Part shown: positions 7,100-13,780 of the stretch, in pieces
Layout of the letters: the number at the start of each line of letters is the position of its first letter
Position numbering within the stretch: position 1 is the first letter of the stretch
DNA from: an uncultured Clostridiaceae bacterium
GTDB taxonomy: Bacteria > Bacillota > Clostridia > Clostridiales > Oxobacteraceae
Direction of reading: 5' to 3'
NCBI GenBank assembly: GCA_937900065.1
Contig: CALCDS010000285.1
Span: 1-15,630, forward strand
Length of the DNA stretch: 15,630 nt
Translations under genes and position numbers: made by a program
The notes under the pieces: generated by a model
Seen by the model: the letters and a program-made list of their open reading frames with translations, nothing else
Databases searched by the model: none
Told to the model about the DNA's origin: nothing

Positions 7100-7626
7100 T
7101 AAGAGTAGTTCAATTTCTAAATCAAGTGCAGTCTGGTTTCGGATCGGATGAAAGGATGGATATGGAGCCCCAGGCTCAGGACGGAGCAGCCGGTTTGGGG
7201 ATGCTCTTGAGAGCCTCGCTTGTAAAGAACGGTGCCGGGATTGTAGGCACAATAATATGCGGTGATAATTATTTCCTGGAAAACAAAGAAAAGGCAGTAG
7301 AGAATATATTAAAAATGATAAAGGACTTTGATGCCGATGTGGTGATTTGCGGACCGGCATTCAATTATAAAAGGTACGGAGAATGCTGCGGATATCTTGC
7401 AGAGGCGATAGAGGAAAGGCTCAAGATACCGGCTTTTGCAGCCATGTCCAAAGAAAGCACCGGCACTGAATTGTTCAGAAAGAAAGTATATATAATCGAA
7501 ACTCCAAACAGGGGAGGAGCAGGGCTCAACAGTTCACTAAGGAAAATTTCAAGCTTTGCCGTAAAGCTGGCTAAAGGCGAACCGATATCGTCTCCTGAGG
7601 AAGACGGCTATTTTCCGAGGGATTAA
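7096..7626 (+). CDS. stand-alone N-terminal domain of glycine/sarcosine/betaine reductase component B (GrdB-like)
   Basis: A 176-aa protein resembling only the first ~175 residues of the ~436-aa selenoprotein GrdB. Shared landmarks: MIRVVQFLNQ at the start, ICGDN at 54-58, GPAF at 86-89, RYG at 93-95 and the EEDGYFPR segment at 168-175, where GrdB continues with its second half. It therefore lacks the selenocysteine-containing catalytic part. The stop is TAA, so this is not a misread UGA-selenocysteine codon. The start overlaps the IIA stop (ATGA) and has GGGAGGT upstream, so it is translated as part of the PTS operon. The frame is clean and the conserved motifs intact, arguing against recent decay. 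Function unknown: it may bind a carbonyl or amino ligand, or be an accessory to sugar uptake. An ancient truncation cannot be excluded. Confidence 0.8.
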   Translation: MIRVVQFLNQVQSGFGSDERMDMEPQAQDGAAGLGMLLRASLVKNGAGIVGTIICGDNYFLENKEKAVENILKMIKDFDADVVICGPAFNYKRYGECCGYLAEAIEERLKIPAFAAMSKESTGTELFRKKVYIIETPNRGGAGLNSSLRKISSFAVKLAKGEPISSPEEDGYFPRD

Positions 7627-7666
7627 GGCTTATGGCTATTAAACATAGAATTTGTACAAAAAATAT

Positions 7667-7778
7667 GCTCTATTAAAGTTTAATGTTGTTTTTTTGAGCG
7701 ATCCAAGCGCACATTAGAAATTGTAAAGCAGGAATAGCAAACAGGATGCTCAAAATCAATGCCTTTGTTTAATAGAGC
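7667..7778 (+). repeat. recurring intergenic inverted-repeat element, copy B (inside the PTS operon)
   Basis: The best-preserved copy, 112 nt. Its ends GCTCTATTAAA (7667-7677) and TTTAATAGAGC (7768-7778) are perfect 11-bp inverted repeats. Its inner blocks TTTTGAGCGATCC (ending 7704) and GGATGCTCAAAA (from 7744) pair with one bulged base. The loop is about 39 nt. It sits between the GrdB-like gene and celA, ending 36 nt before celA, where it could act as an mRNA processing or stability hairpin. No clear target duplication is visible. Confidence 0.7.
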
Positions 7779-7813
7779 CTATATTAAAAAATGATAGGAA
7801 AGGAGGGATCATA

Positions 7814-8137
7814 ATGAAAAAGATCATCTTGCTTTGTTCATCAGGCATGTCAACAAGCCTTCTGGTTACGAAAATGCAAAAGACAGCTAAAGAAAAGGGA
7901 ATACAGATATCCATAGATGCGTTTCCGGAAGCCGACATGCGAAGCCATTTGGATGGTGTGGATGCGGTGCTGTTAGGACCGCAAATAAAATACGCACTGG
8001 GAAGAATACGAAAGATATGTGCTGAAAAGGGGATCCCGGTTGACGTTATAAGCCCGGTCGACTATGGGATGATGAACGGGGAAAAGGTACTAAATCAGGC
8101 ATTGAAAGTGATAGAAAATAAAACAGGAGGTAATTAG
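7814..8137 (+). CDS. celA: PTS lactose/cellobiose-family IIB component
   Basis: A cytoplasmic phosphotransfer protein (107 aa) carrying phosphate from IIA to the incoming sugar. Seen: the start MKKIILLCSSGMST with the phospho-cysteine C8 in the P-loop-like CSSGMST, as in IIB(Cel/Chb), and full family length with no fused domains. ATG follows AGGAGGGATC (7801-7810), a near-perfect ribosome site. The stop is 1 nt before the celB start. It follows copy B of the recurring element, so IIA and IIB/IIC are split by a 188-bp spacer, wider than the spacing elsewhere in this operon. Confidence 0.94.
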   Translation: MKKIILLCSSGMSTSLLVTKMQKTAKEKGIQISIDAFPEADMRSHLDGVDAVLLGPQIKYALGRIRKICAEKGIPVDVISPVDYGMMNGEKVLNQALKVIENKTGGN

Positions 8138-8138
8138 A

Positions 8139-9479
8139 ATGAGTAAAGTTATGGATTCTATGGAAGAAAAGTTAATGCCGATTGCAGATAAGATCGCTCA
8201 TAACAGATTCCTGATTGCAATACGTGACGGTTTTGCTCTGGCTATGCCGCTTCTTATAATAGGAGCTATGTCATGTCTTATCGGCAATCTGCCGATACCT
8301 GGCTTTTCAGATGCCATGACCAAAGTGTTTGGAGAGCAGTTCGGCGTATTTTTCAGCAGGCCTACTGAAACTACTATGTCGATTATGACCATATTCGTTA
8401 TTATCGGCATATCAAAGAGTTTGGCTGAAAGCTATAAACTGGATGGGATAAGTGCTGCGGTTATTTCACTTGCCGCATTTTTCGTACTGACTCCATTTGT
8501 TACGAACTTTACGCCTGAAGGGGCAAAGACTGCAGTTGAGGTCGGAGGAGTTATACCAACCGAGTGGGCAGGTTCTAAAGGACTTTTTGTTGGGATATTT
8601 ACGGCAATTTTTGCCACTGAAATAGTGAGATATGTTATTAAAAAAGGTTGGGTAATCAGAATGCCTGAAGGTGTTCCTCCGACAGTATCAAGGGCATTCT
8701 CATCATTGATTCCTGGCGCTGTGGCTATCGTAATATTTGATTTGGTAAGGCTCGTGTTTACATGGACCAGTTTTGGAACTATTCATAACTTTATATATAA
8801 GGTGCTGCAGATGCCTTTGACGTCACTAGGTGCTACACTGGGAGCTACTTTGATTGCAAACTTCTTCATAGGATTCTTCTGGATGTTCGGAATCCACGGA
8901 GCCGATGTCGTACAATCCGTGATGAGCCCGATATGGCTGGCATTATCAGGAGAAAATCTTTCCGCATTTCAATCCGGAGGTGTTCTTCCACACATCGTAA
9001 CCCAGCAGTTCAATTCAATATATCTGTGGATAGGTGGTGCGGGCGCGACACTGGCTTTAAGCTTCATGATGGCATTCATATGCAAATCGGAGCAGTGCAA
9101 GAAGCTTGGCAAGCTTTCAATCCTCCCGGGATTGTTCAATATAAATGAGCCTATCATATTCGGACTGCCTATAGTATTGAACCCGATAATGCTCATACCG
9201 TTCATATTGACGCCGCTTGTGCTTTGCCTGGTATGTTTTGGTTCAATGGCAATCGGCCTCGTACCAAGTCCGAACGGCGTGATAATCCCGTGGACTACAC
9301 CTGTTATAATAGGAGGATTCCTTGTTTCAGGAATAAGAGGGGCAATATTGCAGATTGTTGAGCTTGTGATTTCATTCTTTATATATCTTCCATTTATAAA
9401 AATTGTAGATAGGCAATATTGCAATGAAGAAAAAACATATTCAGCAAGCAATAGCAAGAAGGCAACTTTAAGCAACTGA
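8139..9479 (+). CDS. celB: PTS lactose/cellobiose-family IIC membrane permease
   Basis: The membrane transport component (446 aa), which moves the sugar inward while it is phosphorylated by IIB. Strongly hydrophobic, with about ten predicted membrane segments, for example around GFALAMPLLIIGAMSCLIG and the later NEPIIFGLPIVLNPIMLIPF region, the family's characteristic NEPIIFG loop. Length matches family members, with no fused IIA or IIB. The start is ATG 8139 after AGGAGGTAAT, one base after the celA stop. Specificity (cellobiose, chitobiose, MurNAc-GlcNAc or other) is not visible; the downstream MupG gene is the best clue. Confidence 0.94.
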   Translation: MSKVMDSMEEKLMPIADKIAHNRFLIAIRDGFALAMPLLIIGAMSCLIGNLPIPGFSDAMTKVFGEQFGVFFSRPTETTMSIMTIFVIIGISKSLAESYKLDGISAAVISLAAFFVLTPFVTNFTPEGAKTAVEVGGVIPTEWAGSKGLFVGIFTAIFATEIVRYVIKKGWVIRMPEGVPPTVSRAFSSLIPGAVAIVIFDLVRLVFTWTSFGTIHNFIYKVLQMPLTSLGATLGATLIANFFIGFFWMFGIHGADVVQSVMSPIWLALSGENLSAFQSGGVLPHIVTQQFNSIYLWIGGAGATLALSFMMAFICKSEQCKKLGKLSILPGLFNINEPIIFGLPIVLNPIMLIPFILTPLVLCLVCFGSMAIGLVPSPNGVIIPWTTPVIIGGFLVSGIRGAILQIVELVISFFIYLPFIKIVDRQYCNEEKTYSASNSKKATLSN

Positions 9480-9491
9480 GAACTAAATGTC

Positions 9492-9515
9492 CAGGCGGCC
9501 GCCATAGGCCGCCTG
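9492..9515 (+). promoter_or_regulatory. GC-rich hairpin between celB and mupG
   Basis: CAGGCGGCC (9492-9500) and GGCCGCCTG (9507-9515) form a perfect 9-bp stem with a 6-nt loop. No T-run follows, so it is probably not a full terminator. It may stabilise the upstream mRNA 3' end or cause partial termination before mupG. Confidence 0.55.
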
Positions 9516-9564
9516 AATGACTGCGACATGCTTATAATGAGCCAAGTTTTAAATTAAAAATTTC

Positions 9565-9610
9565 ATGGATAACTTCCTTGATTTTTTTATTTTTAAATTT
9601 GGTTATCCAT
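9565..9610 (+). promoter_or_regulatory. inverted repeat in the mupG leader
   Basis: ATGGATAAC (9565-9573) and GTTATCCAT (9602-9610) are perfect 9-bp inverted repeats, 28 nt apart, ending about 6 nt before the ribosome site of mupG. It could be a hairpin controlling access to that site, or a spaced operator. The upstream in-frame ATG lies in this repeat and is not favoured as a start. Confidence 0.4.
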
Positions 9611-9630
9611 ATATGAAGGGGGTTTTAAAG

Positions 9631-10713
9631 ATGAGAAAAATAGGGCTTTCAATATATCCGGCTCATGTGAAGCTGGAAGATAATTTAAAATATATCGACA
9701 AGGCCAGCAAATATGGTTTCAAGAGGATATTCACATGCCTCCTGTCCGTAAGAGGCGACAAGGAAAAGATACTAAGTGAGTTCAAGCAGACGATAGAGCA
9801 CTGCAATAAATATGGAATGAAAGTTATTGCCGATATAAATCCACAGGTATTCCAATATCTTGGGATAAGCTATGATGACTTAGGCATATTCAAAAATTTA
9901 GGGCTTTTTGGAATCAGGCTCGATAATGGATTTTCGGGGAATGAAGAGTCCATAATGTCGTTTAACAAATATGGATTGAAGATAGAATTGAATATGAGTT
10001 CAGGAACAAAATACATAGATAATATAATGAGCTACAAGCCGAATGCAGATAATCTGCTGGGATGCCATAATTTTTATCCTCATAGATATTCGGGAATTGG
10101 ATATGATCATTTTATAAAATGCAGCCAGCAGTTTAAAGCGTACAACATAAGGACAGCTGCTTTTGTTTCATCAAAGAGCGCAAAATATGGCCCATGGCCT
10201 GTAAGCGAAGGCTTGTGCACTCTGGAGATGCACAGGAATCTGCCCATAGATGTCCAGGCAAAGCATTTGTTTGTTACTGGTTTAATTGACGATGTTTTGA
10301 TAGCCAATGCTTTTGCAGATGAGGATGAACTCAAGGCTTTAAGCGAGGTGGATCCATACAAACTCAACTTCAAAGTGGAAATAGAAGACGGAATATCCGA
10401 CGTTGAAAGGGATATCGTGCTGAATAATCCCCACTTCAACAGGGGGGACGTATCAGAATATATGATAAGGTCTACGCAAAGCAGAGTAAAATACAGAGGA
10501 CACGATTTCAAGCCGTTCAACACGAGGGATATCAAAAGAGGGGATATCACAATAGATAATTCGCTCTATGAAAATTATGCAGGAGAGCTTCAGATCGCAT
10601 TAAAGGATATGAAAAACTTCGGGAAAACAAATGTGGTAGGCAGGATTTGCAAAGATGAGGTATTTCTGCTCGACTATATAAAGCCATGGCAGAAGTTTGG
10701 ATTTTGCCTGTAG
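9631..10713 (+). CDS. mupG: MupG-family (DUF871, GH170) 6-phospho-glycosidase
   Basis: A cytoplasmic TIM-barrel protein (360 aa) with a C-terminal cyclophilin-like domain, the DUF871 architecture. Characterised MupG of Staphylococcus aureus cleaves MurNAc-6-phosphate-GlcNAc made by PTS uptake in cell-wall recycling. Seen: the N-terminus MRKIGLSIYPAH, the TIM-barrel strand ADINPQVFQYLGIS, the FYPHRYSGI segment, and a C-terminal region beginning near FNRGDVSEYMIRSTQSR. ATG 9631 is chosen because GGGGG (9618-9622) stands 8 nt upstream; ATG 9565 is in frame but has no ribosome site. It follows celB by 151 bp with a hairpin between, so it is likely the last gene of the PTS operon and its only hydrolase. 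MurQ or another follow-on enzyme is absent here, so the exact substrate is inference. Confidence 0.85.
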   Translation: MRKIGLSIYPAHVKLEDNLKYIDKASKYGFKRIFTCLLSVRGDKEKILSEFKQTIEHCNKYGMKVIADINPQVFQYLGISYDDLGIFKNLGLFGIRLDNGFSGNEESIMSFNKYGLKIELNMSSGTKYIDNIMSYKPNADNLLGCHNFYPHRYSGIGYDHFIKCSQQFKAYNIRTAAFVSSKSAKYGPWPVSEGLCTLEMHRNLPIDVQAKHLFVTGLIDDVLIANAFADEDELKALSEVDPYKLNFKVEIEDGISDVERDIVLNNPHFNRGDVSEYMIRSTQSRVKYRGHDFKPFNTRDIKRGDITIDNSLYENYAGELQIALKDMKNFGKTNVVGRICKDEVFLLDYIKPWQKFGFCL

Positions 10714-10752
10714 ATTCTGTTCTTTATTTTATTTAGCACGATATAACATAAA

Positions 10753-10780
10753 ATAAGGCGCCGCAGCTGCGGCGCCTTAT
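10753..10780. terminator. bidirectional terminator between mupG and ald
   Basis: A perfect 28-bp palindrome, ATAAGGCGCCGCAG and its complement, lies in the 76-bp gap between convergent genes. On the minus strand it is followed by a T-rich TATTTTATG tract, ending ald. On the plus strand the tail is weaker (TTATAAAATT) but the stem is very stable. Confidence 0.88.
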
Positions 10781-10789
10781 AAAATTGGC

Positions 10790-11920
10790 TTAAATCATAG
10801 CTTGCCTTATTGTTTTTTCAGCCGGCACAAAATCCATGTTCAAGCTGTCGGCCACGGCTTTGAACGCGATGTTCCCGTTGTATGTATTCAAGCCGCACAT
10901 CAGTGCACTGTTATCCAGCATGGCCTTAACAGGGCCCTTGTCCGCTATTTCAAGTAAATATGGCAAAGTCGCGCCATCCAGTGCAAATGTCGATGTCCTT
11001 GGCACGGCACCTGGCATATTGGCAACCGAATAATGTATGACGCCATATTTTTCATAGCATGGATTGTCATGGGTAGTCGCCCTGTCTATGGTTTCAATCG
11101 AGCCTCCTTGATCCACAGCCACATCGACTATGACCGAGCCCTTTTTCATGGTCTTTACCATGGCTTCGGTAACAATTTTGGGAGCCCTGGCGCCCGGCAC
11201 AAGCACGGCACCGACGAGCAAATCAGCATTTTTTACAAGTTCAGCTGCTGAATATTCGTTATATATGACCGTGGATATCCTCCCTAAAAAGATGTCGTCA
11301 AGATAGGACAGTCTTGATTTGTTTATATCCATTACCGTGACCCGTGCTCCAATCCCTACAGCAATCTTTGCAGCGTTTGTGCCGACATTGCCTCCTCCGA
11401 TTATTAAAATTTCACCAGGAGCCACGCCTGGTACTCCTCCTAGGAGAATTCCTTTCCCTCCATTGTATTTTTGAAGCATATATGCTCCAACCTGTATGGA
11501 CATTCTTCCTGCAATCTCACTCATTGGGGAGAGCAAAGGGAGAGAACCGTTCTTCAGTTGTACGGTTTCATATGCTATGCCGGTTATCTTTTTTTTAAGC
11601 AGCGCGTTTGTCAGTGACGGATTTGGAGCAAGATGGAGGTAAGTAAAAAGTATCTGCCCTTCTTTATATAATTGATACTCACATTCTAAGGGTTCTTTTA
11701 CTTTTACGATTATATCAGCATCATCGTATATTTGGGTGTTGCTGTCATAGATTACGGCTCCGGCCGCTGTATATTCACTGTCCTCTATGCCGCTTCCCAA
11801 CCCGGCAGATTTTTCAACTATTACTTTGTGACCATGCCTTACAAGAGCATGAGCACCTGCAGGAGTGATTGCAACCCTGTTTTCATTGTTCTTGATTTCC
11901 TTCGGGACCCCTATAATCAT
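10790..11920 (-). CDS. ald: alanine dehydrogenase
   Basis: A cytoplasmic NAD-dependent enzyme (376 aa) interconverting L-alanine and pyruvate plus ammonia; in fermenting clostridia it can serve as a redox sink or for alanine use. All diagnostic residues fall at the family's numbering: R15 in the N-terminal KEIKNNENRVAITPAG region, K75 in VKVKEP, H96 in YLHLAP and D270 in DVAVDQGG. The NAD motif GGGNVG is at 175-180, with D198 as the acidic residue binding the ribose. Start ATG 11920 has GGAGG 7 nt upstream on the minus strand. It is monocistronic, convergent with mupG, and divergent from htrA across a 413-bp spacer. It belongs to the same superfamily as the transhydrogenase alpha subunit, but the intact catalytic set and length favour alanine dehydrogenase. 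Confidence 0.96.
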   Translation of the reverse strand: MIIGVPKEIKNNENRVAITPAGAHALVRHGHKVIVEKSAGLGSGIEDSEYTAAGAVIYDSNTQIYDDADIIVKVKEPLECEYQLYKEGQILFTYLHLAPNPSLTNALLKKKITGIAYETVQLKNGSLPLLSPMSEIAGRMSIQVGAYMLQKYNGGKGILLGGVPGVAPGEILIIGGGNVGTNAAKIAVGIGARVTVMDINKSRLSYLDDIFLGRISTVIYNEYSAAELVKNADLLVGAVLVPGARAPKIVTEAMVKTMKKGSVIVDVAVDQGGSIETIDRATTHDNPCYEKYGVIHYSVANMPGAVPRTSTFALDGATLPYLLEIADKGPVKAMLDNSALMCGLNTYNGNIAFKAVADSLNMDFVPAEKTIRQAMI

Positions 11921-12042
11921 AAATATTCCTCCTTTTATTTTATTATTTTGTGGGTATTCCGCTTTGACATCAAATGTTGTCCCGATCGCATTTTAAAACA
12001 ATAGAATGAGTGTTATTTGTCTTATATAATTCTACAATTATA

Positions 12043-12071
12043 ATAATATTAAAAAAGGATGATTTCTACAA
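12043..12071 (-). promoter_or_regulatory. candidate sigma-A promoter of ald
   Basis: On the minus strand TTGTAG (12071-12066) and TATTAT (12048-12043) are separated by 17 nt, a fair match to -35/-10. This would give a leader of about 115 nt. The region is very AT-rich, so chance matches are expected. Confidence 0.3.
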
Positions 12072-12169
12072 CAATAAGATTTATATTTTTGCAATGTGAG
12101 AAAATATATGTAATAAACGCCAAAGTTTGAAGCATATGCTTTGCAATCTCTTGTGTTTAGAGCAATAAT

Positions 12170-12232
12170 GTTCACATTTCTGTAATTTAGTCTTCACCAA
12201 ATCTTCATATTTTTTAAATACAATGTTTATAT
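12170..12232 (+). promoter_or_regulatory. candidate htrA promoter with repeated TTCA sites
   Basis: TTCACA (12171), TTCACC (12193) and TTCATA (12204) are spaced 22 and 11 bp, the helical phasing typical of OmpR-type response-regulator sites. Such regulators (CssR) control htrA in Bacillus. TTCATA (12204-12209) and TTATAT (12227-12232) are 17 bp apart and could form the -35/-10. Weak matches in AT-rich DNA. Confidence 0.25.
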
Positions 12233-12274
12233 GAAAAGGCAGTTGCCAGCATAAAAGCATGAACAGGCGAACAA

Positions 12275-12309
12275 GGATGCTCAAAATCAACGTCATGCTT
12301 TAACAGAGC
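12275..12309 (+). repeat. recurring intergenic element, copy D (right arm, before htrA)
   Basis: This is a 35-nt sequence starting GGATGCTCAAAATCAA and ending TTTAACAGAGC. It is identical in its first 16 bases to copy B's right arm and nearly identical in its last 11, with a variable 8-nt middle. It ends 24 nt before the htrA start and 11 nt before the ribosome site. No convincing left arm is visible upstream. Confidence 0.65.
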
Positions 12310-12333
12310 CTTACATTAAAGGAGGAGTTGCAT

Positions 12334-13602
12334 ATGGATGAGAACTTCAAACCCGACATAGATTATACGAATTATAATAAAAATGTTGAAGAGACAGGAT
12401 TAGTGGTCAGTGATAAGACATACAGGCATAAGAAAAAGTCAAACCTGAAAACATATATAGCCCTGGTGCTGATAACTTCAATCATAAGCAGTTCGATTGT
12501 CGGAGGAATATTATATTCAAGCTTTTCTGCAAAATTGAATAGTCAGGCTGCGGCTCAAACAAGCTCTGCACTGTTTACTAATAATGGAAATTCAGCACAA
12601 GCTGTGAAAACAGGTACGACATCTAGTTCAAACGGGAATATGTATTCTGCGGTTGACATAGCTAAAAAAGTAGGGCCGTCAATAGTTGGGGTCAGGATGA
12701 CTGTGACAAGCTCAATAAGTCAATACTTCAGGGGAGGAAACCAGCAGCAGGATACTACGTCAGAAGGTTCAGGCATCATAATAAGCAGCGACGGCTATAT
12801 AATGACTAATTATCATGTTGTTGAATATGCAGATCCAAAAAGCGGCGTAAGCTCTCAAGCATTACTTGAAGTGTTTCTGCCCGATGGGAAACAGGCTCAA
12901 GCTAAATTCATAGGAGGGGACGACGAAAACGATCTTGCCGTAATAAAGGTCAACTTGACCAATTTGCCGGTCGCTGAATTGGGTGATTCGTCAAAACTTG
13001 AAGTCGGAGAACCTGCCGTTGCAATTGGAAATCCGCTTGGCATGGAGTTTGCGGGTTCGGTGACAGTCGGAGTGATAAGTGCGTTAAACAGGCAGGTTGA
13101 AACTGAAGACAAAACTTTGAACCTTATACAGACAGATGCGGCAATAAATCCCGGAAACAGCGGTGGTGCCCTTGTAAACTCAAAAGGCCAGGTAATAGGT
13201 ATAAATACGGTTAAAATATCGGAAACAGGGGTCGAAGGTCTTGGATTTGCAATACCTGTCAACGATGCAAAACCAATTGTCCAGCAGCTTGTGAAGTATG
13301 GATATGTCAAGGGGAGGCCTTTTATAGGTATATCAGGTCAGGAAATAACACAGGTGATGTCGGCACGGTACGGTCTTCCTGTAGGGATATATATTGTTGA
13401 TGTGACTTCAGGAAGCGGAGCGCAGAAAGCAGGCATAGAAAAGGGAGATGTGCTCGTAAGCCTCGCAGGAAAGGCTGTCAAGACTATGAGTGATGTAAAT
13501 ACGATCAAGAAGGGATATAAAGCAGGCGATACTGTTGATGCGGTGATAGTGAGAAACGGCAGTAAAATAAACGTAAAGATAACATTCTCGGAGGATAAGT
13601 AA
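12334..13602 (+). CDS. htrA: HtrA/DegP-family membrane-anchored serine protease
   Basis: An extracytoplasmic quality-control protease (422 aa) that degrades misfolded exported proteins. Order of parts: a cytoplasmic N-terminus of about 38 residues, one membrane segment (about 39-62), a Ser/Asn/Thr-rich linker, a trypsin-like domain with the triad H161 (TNYHVV), D200 (ENDLAVI) and S276 (PGNSGGAL), and one C-terminal PDZ domain (about 330-418). This matches Gram-positive HtrA/HtrB. The in-frame TTG at 12328 abuts GGAGGAG (12321-12327), so ATG 12334, 6 nt beyond, is the start. It is monocistronic with a strong terminator downstream. No CssRS-like two-component gene is in the window. Confidence 0.95.
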   Translation: MDENFKPDIDYTNYNKNVEETGLVVSDKTYRHKKKSNLKTYIALVLITSIISSSIVGGILYSSFSAKLNSQAAAQTSSALFTNNGNSAQAVKTGTTSSSNGNMYSAVDIAKKVGPSIVGVRMTVTSSISQYFRGGNQQQDTTSEGSGIIISSDGYIMTNYHVVEYADPKSGVSSQALLEVFLPDGKQAQAKFIGGDDENDLAVIKVNLTNLPVAELGDSSKLEVGEPAVAIGNPLGMEFAGSVTVGVISALNRQVETEDKTLNLIQTDAAINPGNSGGALVNSKGQVIGINTVKISETGVEGLGFAIPVNDAKPIVQQLVKYGYVKGRPFIGISGQEITQVMSARYGLPVGIYIVDVTSGSGAQKAGIEKGDVLVSLAGKAVKTMSDVNTIKKGYKAGDTVDAVIVRNGSKINVKITFSEDK

Positions 13603-13645
13603 AATTCATCTTTGTTAAACAAGAGCCTGTAAAAAAAGAGATTTA

Positions 13646-13707
13646 AAAATAAAATGCACCTTATATATTAGATAAATAAACTTAATATATAGGGTGCATT
13701 TTATTTT
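13646..13707. terminator. bidirectional terminator between htrA and the glycosyltransferase gene
   Basis: The two 25-nt arms (13646-13670 and 13683-13707) are complementary throughout apart from one G-T wobble, around a 12-nt loop. The core is AAAATGCACC/GGGTGCATTTT. It ends in TTTTATTTT on the plus strand and in an equivalent T-rich run on the minus strand, so it can stop htrA transcripts and back up the minus-strand terminator. Confidence 0.9.
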
Positions 13708-13727
13708 AGCAAAGCAAAATATCAAAA

Positions 13728-13758
13728 CAAACCGCCCTGATTTTGCAAAGGCGGTTTG
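13728..13758 (-). terminator. terminator of the glycosyltransferase gene
   Basis: CAAACCGCC (13728-13736) and GGCGGTTTG (13750-13758) form a perfect 9-bp stem. On the minus strand it is followed by TTTTGATATTTTG. It lies 22 nt beyond the stop codon of the minus-strand gene. Confidence 0.8.
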
Positions 13759-13780
13759 GATCAGTAGTTTGTACTATTTA

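Noticed and set aside
7096..7626. Selenocysteine readthrough or frameshifted full-length GrdB.
   Set aside because: The stop is TAA, not UGA, and the following 188 bp contain the inverted-repeat element and then celA, with no trace of the GrdB C-terminal half.
12081..12296. Minus-strand 71-codon open frame in the ald-htrA gap.
   Set aside because: No ribosome site; composition is AT-driven, and it overlaps repeat copy D.
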